In this document: one piece after another, positions 39,701-48,700 of the stretch
Layout of the letters: the number at the start of each line of letters is the position of its first letter
How positions within the stretch are numbered: the first letter of the stretch is position 1
Origin: Rhinopomastus cyanomelas
Taxonomy: Eukaryota > Chordata > Aves > Bucerotiformes > Rhinopomastidae
Assembly (NCBI GenBank): GCA_013400115.1
Contig: VXBP01003402.1
Coordinates: forward strand, 868,001-932,000
DNA length: 64,000 nucleotides
Direction: 5' to 3'
Position numbers and translations under genes: made by a program
The notes under the pieces: generated by a model
The model's input: the letters and a program-made list of their open reading frames with translations, nothing else
What the model was told of the DNA's origin: nothing
The model's database searches: none

Positions 39701-42700
39701 AGCTGAATGGTAGCCATATGGTAGTAAATAACCTTGGTGTTTTATTGCCTCTTTTTCAGATGAGTGGAGATTTGGATAATTTGGATGCAATTCTAGGTGA
39801 TCTGACTAGTTCAGAGTTTTACAGTAACGCAATGTCAGCAAATGGAAGTAACCTTGGAACAAAACAGGCTTTATTTCAGGGCAGTGCCCTGTCGGGTAAG
39901 GAATTTGGTGTCTCTTTGGTTTTAAAGTCAGGATTCTCTTCCTGGTGTAAACACATCAAATTCTTAGCGAATATTTTCTTGATCTCCTGTATCTTCTAGG
40001 ACAAATGTAATGCAAAACAGCTAATGATGTTTTCCTAGGCTATTATGTACTCTGTTACCTGTCTTGACAGCAGTTGTGTGAACAATGAATAACAGTTTCT
40101 CCAGTTTCTTATTTTGTGGTTTCTCCTGGGTTTGTCTCATGTAGGTTTCTCAGAGGCCAGGAAAATCATTTTGAGTTGTCAAAATAGAATGTGTTTGTTC
40201 CTTACACATGACTAGGGAAATAATGTAAGGCAGGTACCAAGCTTTTGATTTCACACTTATTCTGTGAAAAACATCTTGTGGCCTGCAAATTCTGACCATT
40301 ACTGCCATTACATTGAAAGAAGTCCTCTGAGCAGGAAGCTGAGACGCAAAGATAACGTTACTAATAGTGTCATTGCATTTGTCACTTCTTTAGAATAACA
40401 GCATCATTTAAATGGGAAAAGACCTTCAGGATCATTGAGTCCAACCCTTAACCCAACTGTCCCAAGGCCATTGCTAAGCCTTGTCCCTAAGCTCCAAATC
40501 TCCATGATTTTGAAATGCATCCAGGGATGACAATTCACCCCTCTCCCTGGGCAGCCTGTTCCAAGGCCTGAAGACCCTTTCAATTAGAAGTTTTTCCTCA
40601 TGTCCAACCTAAAGTTCTGCTGATGCAACTTGAGGCCATTTCCTCTTGTCCTGTCACTTCTTCCTTGTGAGAAGAGACCAACCTCCATCTCTCTACACCT
40701 TCCTTCAGGTAGTTGTAGACAGCGATAAGATCTCTTTGTCATCTCCTCTTCAGACTTAACTGCCCCAGCAGCCACAGCTGCTTTCATACCATCAGTCATC
40801 TTGATTTGATTATGGAGAGCGGTAGACTGCCAAGGTAACTTAAGGAGGTGAAACATGGATAATCAAAAATGTAAGAACAGAACAAGAACATGTAGAGCCA
40901 ATGACAGTGCTGGGCTGTGAAGCACAGTGATTTCTGGGGCAATTAGCCCGGGCAGTACACTGTGCTCAGGAACACACTGCCTCTGCACTCGGGCTGCTCC
41001 AAACAGAACTATTGGACTTGTTTCTGACTCCATGGCAGAGTTATCCAGAGGCTGGATAGTCCACTGACATAGATCAAGCAGTTGGTAACACAATGTGTTT
41101 CACAGTGTTAGAAACATGGTTCATTGCAGAAAGGAAATGAAAATGAACTTGTTTGTGTCTGAGGACAAAGAGACTTTTTTTGTCAAAGTTCTTGCCTCAA
41201 AATGTGATTTGTTTAGCCAGAACACAGCAGAAACAACTGTTCCCGACTTGTTTAAGGTCAAATGCATGTGTCCATGAATGGTTCAAACTGAAATCAGTCA
41301 TTAATGGTGCTATTTCAAATGTACAGTTACACCCAGCTTTTAATTCTTCAGCAGGTATGAGGAGTACCCAGTCTGCGCAGGCCAGCCGGCCACCTTTCAG
41401 CAGAGCCCTGTCTTTAGACAGCCCTGTGGGCTCAAGTGCTGCAGTGAGGAATGTCAATGCCTTCTCCATGTTACAGAAGCAAAACTTGATGGGTGGAAGT
41501 CCAAGAATGATGGAAAACCAGGAAAATTTTGGAGCAAATCTGGGTTTGTTGATTCTGTACAAACACCATTTTAAAGGAAAAATGTTTTTCTGTAAAAAAG
41601 ATTGTGAGATTATAATTTTGAGTTTTGGTTGAAAGAAACCTTAATGAATTTACATTTTACAATCGGTGTATAAATAGTTTCCAATTATCCCTAGCTAAAA
41701 CATGAGAACTCTTTACTATGTGTTATTGCCAGTACTTGTGTTTAGTAGTTAAATTATTTGTCACTACTTTGAGGTTTGAATTTATCATGCAGTTTTGACA
41801 TATGGAACCAAGAACAGGCTATGATGACAATCGGTCATTAATATTTTCAAATATATTTAGATTAACGTAGTTGCTTGCTGATTTAGAACACAGCTTGCTA
41901 GCTTTAGATGCTTTTTTAGGAGTTCTTTGAATTGCTCTGCCACTGGCAGGTGGCCTTGTTGGTAAAACAAAGCAAACTCCATAAAAATCATTGCGAACCC
42001 AAACCATGTAATGTGTTCTAGGGGAAAAATCACTTTGGTTTCTGCTTTTCACTGCAGCAAGTGCTCCCAACAGAAATGTAGTCATGAATCAGCATCAGTC
42101 AGGAGACTGGGGTTTGACAAACTCCAAGGTGAACAGGTTGGAATCGACAAGTTCTGCTTCGATGCTGAGGCCAGGACCAGAGTTCAGTGCATCCCTTCCC
42201 AGGCCCACGGTGGGCGGCTCTATGTCGGGGCTGCCCATTCGCTCCAACAGCATACCTGGGGCAAGGCCGATGCTTCAACAGCAGATGATTCACATGAGTA
42301 AGTTCTTTGCCTTTATTGTCCTACTTAGCATGGTCTCGGTGGTCCTCAGTATCCTTCTGGTTTAGGACGAAATACTGTTCATCCAAAGGCTCTTTGGGGT
42401 AGAGACTGTTCTGGGCCATTTGATGATTTTCTGCTGTTCTTGACTTTGTTTTCTTCTGGTGATCCCCATGTGTTTCATGCACAGGTAACTTGTACACAGC
42501 GGGCGGGATTTCTGTGTATTCCTTTAGTACAGTGCTTCTCTGCTACATTCCAGGAACTAAATCCCATCTGTGATTATAGTCGAAGATACTAGGGTTCTGA
42601 TTTCATTGTGCTTGATTTATTTTTGCTGTTAACTTCTTGCAACAGAGTTGTTTTAAATGTTTTTCTGAAGTATTTCAAAATTCTCACATGGAGTGTCCAA

Positions 42701-45700
42701 ATTTCATCTAAAACCATATTGCCAGTACAGCCTTATTTGCATGGGAGAAAATAAGTTGCACGTCTAAAATATGAAAAGAGTCTCTCAGAATCTGTTTGTT
42801 TCATCTCTGACAAAGGTTTAGCATAGAGCTGAAATCATCCCTGCCTAATGTGCCACTGTCACTGTGTCCAAAGCAGATGTTTTGTCTGGCTTTTGTCGTG
42901 GGAGGCTCTAGGGCTGTTACCAGTTCTCATAGGCAGACTTACTGCTTCAATGCAACATGTGGGTCTAAGGCTACAGTGAGAAGAACTTTGTGCAGGCCTG
43001 ACTCAGCCAGTGTTTATTCCTGAGCCTAGCTTCCACAAAATCGTTACTGTAGGCAATTCCTACAAATATGGGGAAATAACGGGGTAACACAAACCTCTCT
43101 GTGCAGTGCTGTATGTCTCTGAATAGGCAGAAGGCAGGCAGTGCTCTACTCACAAAGAGTAAGAATTTATCTATCTTCTGTTTCTTTTGATTTTTACCAA
43201 GTTTTGGAATTTAAAATGCCAAACATTGTTGAAGTCACTGACTGCATATTTGCTAGTACCCAGATTTGCCAGAAGACTTTCATTTTGGATGTAAAGTTGC
43301 TGTATGAGGACTGGACTTGATGGTCCTAGAGGTCCTTTCCAGCCATAAGGATTCAATGATTCTATCTATTAAATTCCTATTTCAGGGGCTTCAGTATTAC
43401 CAATAACCATTCTGCTCTGGCAGGATAGCAGCTTCAGATCACTGTCACATTTCAATCTGTGGTTTGTTATATTGAACTTCTCTCAGGTGTGAGTTGCTGC
43501 ATGTATAGGCTTTAAAATACACTCACAGAAAGCTCGTAATGCTTGGGGAGTGTGGTGTGTGTGTGTGTGCCATGGCCAGCCCTTTGCCCCCCTGTGTGGT
43601 GAAAGAGCCAGCAGCAGCATCACCTGGGTGGATAACCATTGGAAGAGATGAAACTTAGCTCCTCTGATCTAGTGAGAAGTGTTGCTGCCCATGGTAGGGG
43701 GTAGGAACTAGAGGATCTCTGAGGTCCCTTCCAACCTAAACCAGTCTGTGATTCTGTGAAATGTTTTGCCTCACAGGGCCAAGCGAAATGAACATTGGCA
43801 TGGGGGCAAATCCATACGGACAGCCAGGACCGTCTGCTCAGCCAGGATCATGGTCTGACAATGTGCTGTCCATGGAGCAAGCATCACGAGGCTCACAGAA
43901 CAGGTACAATCAGGAAAGGGTTTAAGCTTCAATACAGCTGGTCCCTATCAGAAGAATGTAATACCTGGGAAATAATGAATGTAGCAGCATTATAGGGTGG
44001 GGATAACAGATGTTAGTCTCTTTCCATTGCTGGGGAAGTGAAATCAATCAGTCCTTGATGTGGGAGGCACAGAGAAAAGATGTGGGAAGATGTGAAATCA
44101 TGGCTCTGTGTCACGGTTTAGCACCAGGTTAGCCCATAAAATTATAATCTGCTCAACTGTGCAGATGGAAATGTCCTCCCACCCCCTGGAGGGGGAGAAA
44201 AGAGGTAAACACACGTCCGGAAACTGGAATTAGAAATATTAAAATTTATTAAAGACTTTATTAAGTAGAAAAAAAAGGAAAAGGGAAAAGGGGGGAAAAA
44301 TATATGTTCTTCCTTGATTCAAGTCCACCTCTCCCCCTGCCCAGACCTGATAACCCCCGATTCCTAAGAGATGCTAAAAGCCATGGGAATCTCTTAGGCA
44401 AAACTTAAATATTCAGTTTAAGGAGTTTCCTAGGCTACAGTCTGAAAATTTATGGGAAAAGGATGGAGATAGGAGAAAGATAAAAAGGAAGGGTAAAAAA
44501 GGGAAGGGGGAAAAAGGTGTGTGGGGCTGTGAAGCACAAGAGGGACAGAGAGCCACAGAAGGAGAGACAGGCTGCAGTGAGCTATGGGCCGAAACGAAGC
44601 CAAAACCAGACTCCCAAGACACACAAGGTATCAAGAAGAGGGGAAAAAATACCATGTCCCCAGTTAAGGACCCCAAAATCTGTCTGGCTCACTCCACCTG
44701 CTCAACCTGTCCCCTGCGGCAGCCACCTCTCCCCTTCACTTCCACAACCCACTGGCCTGGAAGAGAGTTCGATGCAGGAATACTGTAGGCAAACATGGTT
44801 TTGCCAAATCCAGAACACTCTGGCACGTGCCAAGGCCAGAAGAAAACAATTTCCTTGTGTTCAAGGATCCAAGGCAGACAGGCAATGGACATTTTAGGAC
44901 CTATATTTGGGACTTAGGTTCCCAAGTCTGTCTTTAGTGTTCTGTGTGATTGTAGTACTTAGTGATCCCCAGGTCAAGATACTAGGTAAAAATGATCTCT
45001 TTGCCTTTATTGTTTATAGACAGCTAGGTCGGAACGCTTTGGATGACCTCTTATGTCCAGCGTCAAATATGGAAGGGCAGAATGATGAAAGGGCACTTTT
45101 GGACCAACTGCACACGTTGCTGAGCAACACGGATGTCACAAGTCTGGAAGAAATAGACAGAGCGTTAGGAATTCCTGACCTTGTAAACCAAGTAAGGAAA
45201 CAGAGTTTAGCCATTTCTTTTCCAAACAGGTTTTTGTAGTTTTTATAATTACTTTGTCATGTGAAAAGAAAAATGTTGAAGGCCTCCACACTCTGGTCTC
45301 TTCAGTTGTCCCTAAATCTGCCTTTGGAAGCAGCTACGCTGAGCAGTGTTTTATTTTTTACTGGAGAAGCTCAGTAGTGACTGAATTTCTTACTCATTAC
45401 AAGACTATAAATGGCATTTTCTTATCTGAATTTAACATGCCTTGGTGATAGGGTTGGGGGTTTGAGTGTAAATCATGCCATTTCATAAGCAGAGACTTCT
45501 GCTGGGTTCTTTGGTTTCAAGTGTTGTCAACTGAGTTGGGTTGTGGCAGCGGCATCTGACTGGCAGTGACATGTTAGCAAGTAGGACGCGTTTGTCTCCT
45601 CCAGTTCCAGCTTGAATTTGCTTGGCTGGCAAACAAGAATTTGGATCTTATTACAAAGCAAAATCACAACGTCACTCGTACAAACAGCAGTTTCTAAGTG

Positions 45701-48700
45701 TGGAAGGGCTTGAGTAGTGATAGTGGTGTGCCTGTGTAAGCAGTGAGCAACACAACTGCCTTTATAATTTATTGGTATTATTTGTCTGGAGACAAAGCCA
45801 ATAGTGATCTTTCCATGCTGTGTTCTACCCAAGGAACTCCTGGTTGTTGTGTGCTGTGCTAGATGTATTGTTTGTGTAGGAATTCCTACTTAAAAATGCA
45901 CTGCTAGTGAAAACACTTGTGTCTGTTGAAGGGACAAGCTTTGGAACCCAAGCAAGATTCTTTCCAAGGTCAGGAATCTGCGGTTATGATTGACCAGAAG
46001 CCTTCATTATATGGTCAGCCCTACCCGGGACAAGCGACAGCAATGTCAGCAGGTTTTAGTAACATTCAGGGACAACAGCCATCCTTTAATTCCGTGATGA
46101 ATCAGATGAGCCAGCAGAGCAATTTTCCACTTCAGAGTATGCATCCTAGAGCAAGCGTGATGAGACCTCGAACCAACACACCAAAGCAGCTCCGCATGCA
46201 GCTCCAGCAGAGGCTTCAGGGGCAGCAGGTAATCTTGTGCTCCTGCTTTTACACTTGTTTCTTGTGTTGGAAGGGGCTGACGTTCACACTGAACTGTGTT
46301 GCTTTATGAGTACAAAAATTGACAGTACAGCAGGTAATTGAAAAGATGGATCTTTAATTTCTCCCAGTGCTTTCCGCATTAATGGGCTAATGGCTGTAGG
46401 AATGAAAAAAACCTTAGTTAGCACAAGTGTTTCTCCTTCATCAGCCTCCTTAGCTACAGACTGGATTGGCTTCTGCAGCCCACAGCAGTACTGCTTCTTA
46501 AAGCTACTCTTGTACAGCGTAGCTCTGGAGGATCTCTTGAAGCATCTGAAGGTTCAGTATTTTTTATGGATCTCATGGGCATCATTAATCGGGCAGGGGC
46601 AGTTCCCCTGTAAATCTGATGCTACTTTGTTCACTTATTTGGACTTCTGGAAATATGGGTTGGCTTTGCATTTACTGATTTGAGATCATTTGAGGGATTT
46701 TCTTACGATGGTAGATACAGGTAGGCAAGAGGGTAGATAGAGCCACATCTTCACCCAGGGTTGAAAGCATTGCTGCATGATTTTGGCATTGGAGTCCCCA
46801 TGTGAAAAGGCAGTCCTGGTATCAAATACAAAGTAAAATAACACTGGGCAAACAGAGATTGCAGTGTGACACAGACTGGCAGTGGCTAATCATTAGGGAA
46901 TACTCTGTTCTATGATGCTAATTCAATCTGTGCAGCTTTGGGCTTTTGTGATGGAGAGGGGAGACAGAATTTTATTATCTTTGGCAAAACTGGTGCTTTT
47001 ACCCTCTGCTCTAAACACCATTTACCACAAAGACATTGTCTGCTCAATATTTATTTTTTAAAAGTGCTTATTTGAAGGGGAAAAAAACCCAAAGCCAGTT
47101 AGTGCTGCAGTGCTTGAACAGGTTTTCTTTTGGGCATCGTGTGTGTGTGTTCACACTGTTCAACCAAATAGTTTGGTGCTTCAGGTACATGAAACTAGGC
47201 CAAAATGAAGCCCTGTTCTTTATGGGTTCTAGGCCGATAAAGAAAGCTTTTGGGAGGAGTTGCTTACATGCTGGTATTTGAAAGCTAATGGTGCTCAAAT
47301 GTGTTTTCCCCAAGTTTATGAATCAGACTCGCCAGGCACTTGAGATGAAAATGGAGAATCCAGTTGGTGGCAGTGCCTCGGTGATGAGACCAGTTATGCA
47401 GCCGCAGGTAGGGTCGCAGGTAAGGAGTGATCTCACCAGCCATCTCTGACAGCCCAACTCGTGCAGCTTTGTTTAGAATTTGGACCTTTTTTCATAGTGC
47501 CACAGCGTTGCATTTCCCACCCCCCCCGCACCCTCCAATTAAAAAGGTGGATTTTTCCTCTCTGTTAGATTTCAGGGATGTGTTTCCTGGCCATGCTGCT
47601 GGTGCAGTGTGCCAGCGCTGTGGGACAACATGGCAGCCAATCTACCTTATCACTTGGTTAGCACTAATGACAACTTAATGAAAACCTTTCTCTGCTATGT
47701 TGATGATTTTTGTGCTGGCTGTGGGTTTTCTGATCTTTCTGTCCCGATAATGGATCTGCTTGGTTGGTTTGAAGCATTACAAAGGGTGCAGGTGGTTTGA
47801 TGGACTCTGACATGATTTCATTTGTAAAAGTTTGTTTCTAATATGTGTTTTCCTTTTCTCTGGGGCAGCAGCAAGGTTTTCTTAATGCTCAGATGGTGGC
47901 CCAGCGTAACAGAGAGCTAATAAGTCATCATTTTAGACAACAGAGGATGGCAATGATGATGCAGCAGCAACAGCAACCTCAGGCCTTCAGCCCACCACCA
48001 AACGTAACTGCCTCAGGAAGCATGGATAGTGCTTTGACAGGCACACCCATGGCTCAAGTTCCTCCCCAGCAGTTCCCCTATCCAGCTAATTACGGTACCA
48101 GCACCGTAGTTTTATTTTTATCTGTCTGGTCGTCTTTTCCTTTGTGTCATTTATTATTAACCCAAACTGCCTAAGTACCAATCGTTCTGAACACTGGGAA
48201 ATACTGGTATTGATGGGATGGCTTTTTCCCTTCCTACCACTGCAAGAAAAGCAACTACCATTCTGGGGTGATGGTAACTGAAGGATATTCTCTCTTCGTT
48301 TTAAGGAATAAGCCAACAGCCTGATCCTGCATTTACCAGGGTATCAAGCCCTCCCAACCCAATGTTGTCATCAAGAATTGCACCCTCCCAGAATCCCATG
48401 ATGCAGCATCCTCAGACAGCAACGATGTACCAGTCCCCAGAGATGAAGGGCTGGCCCTCGGGTAGCATGTCCCGGAGCAGGTGAGCCTCACAGTACCTGA
48501 ACCTCAGCAACTTTCGTTTTGGTGATAGCAGCAGCTCTGTTAAATAGCTTGTGGTATGAAAAGCAGTTACAGGTACAGCTCTTCTTGTCTGTATTACCCT
48601 TGATCCTGCTTTAGTTTAGGACACAGACTGATCTATCGATATGGGATCTCTGGAAGCAGCATTCAGTCTTTAGACACTGGAAAAACAACTTGAGGGGAAA

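Noticed and set aside
44517..44897. 126-codon open frame on + strand
   Set aside because: It lies mostly in the probable LTR, in A/G-rich sequence of low complexity; no protein family recognised.
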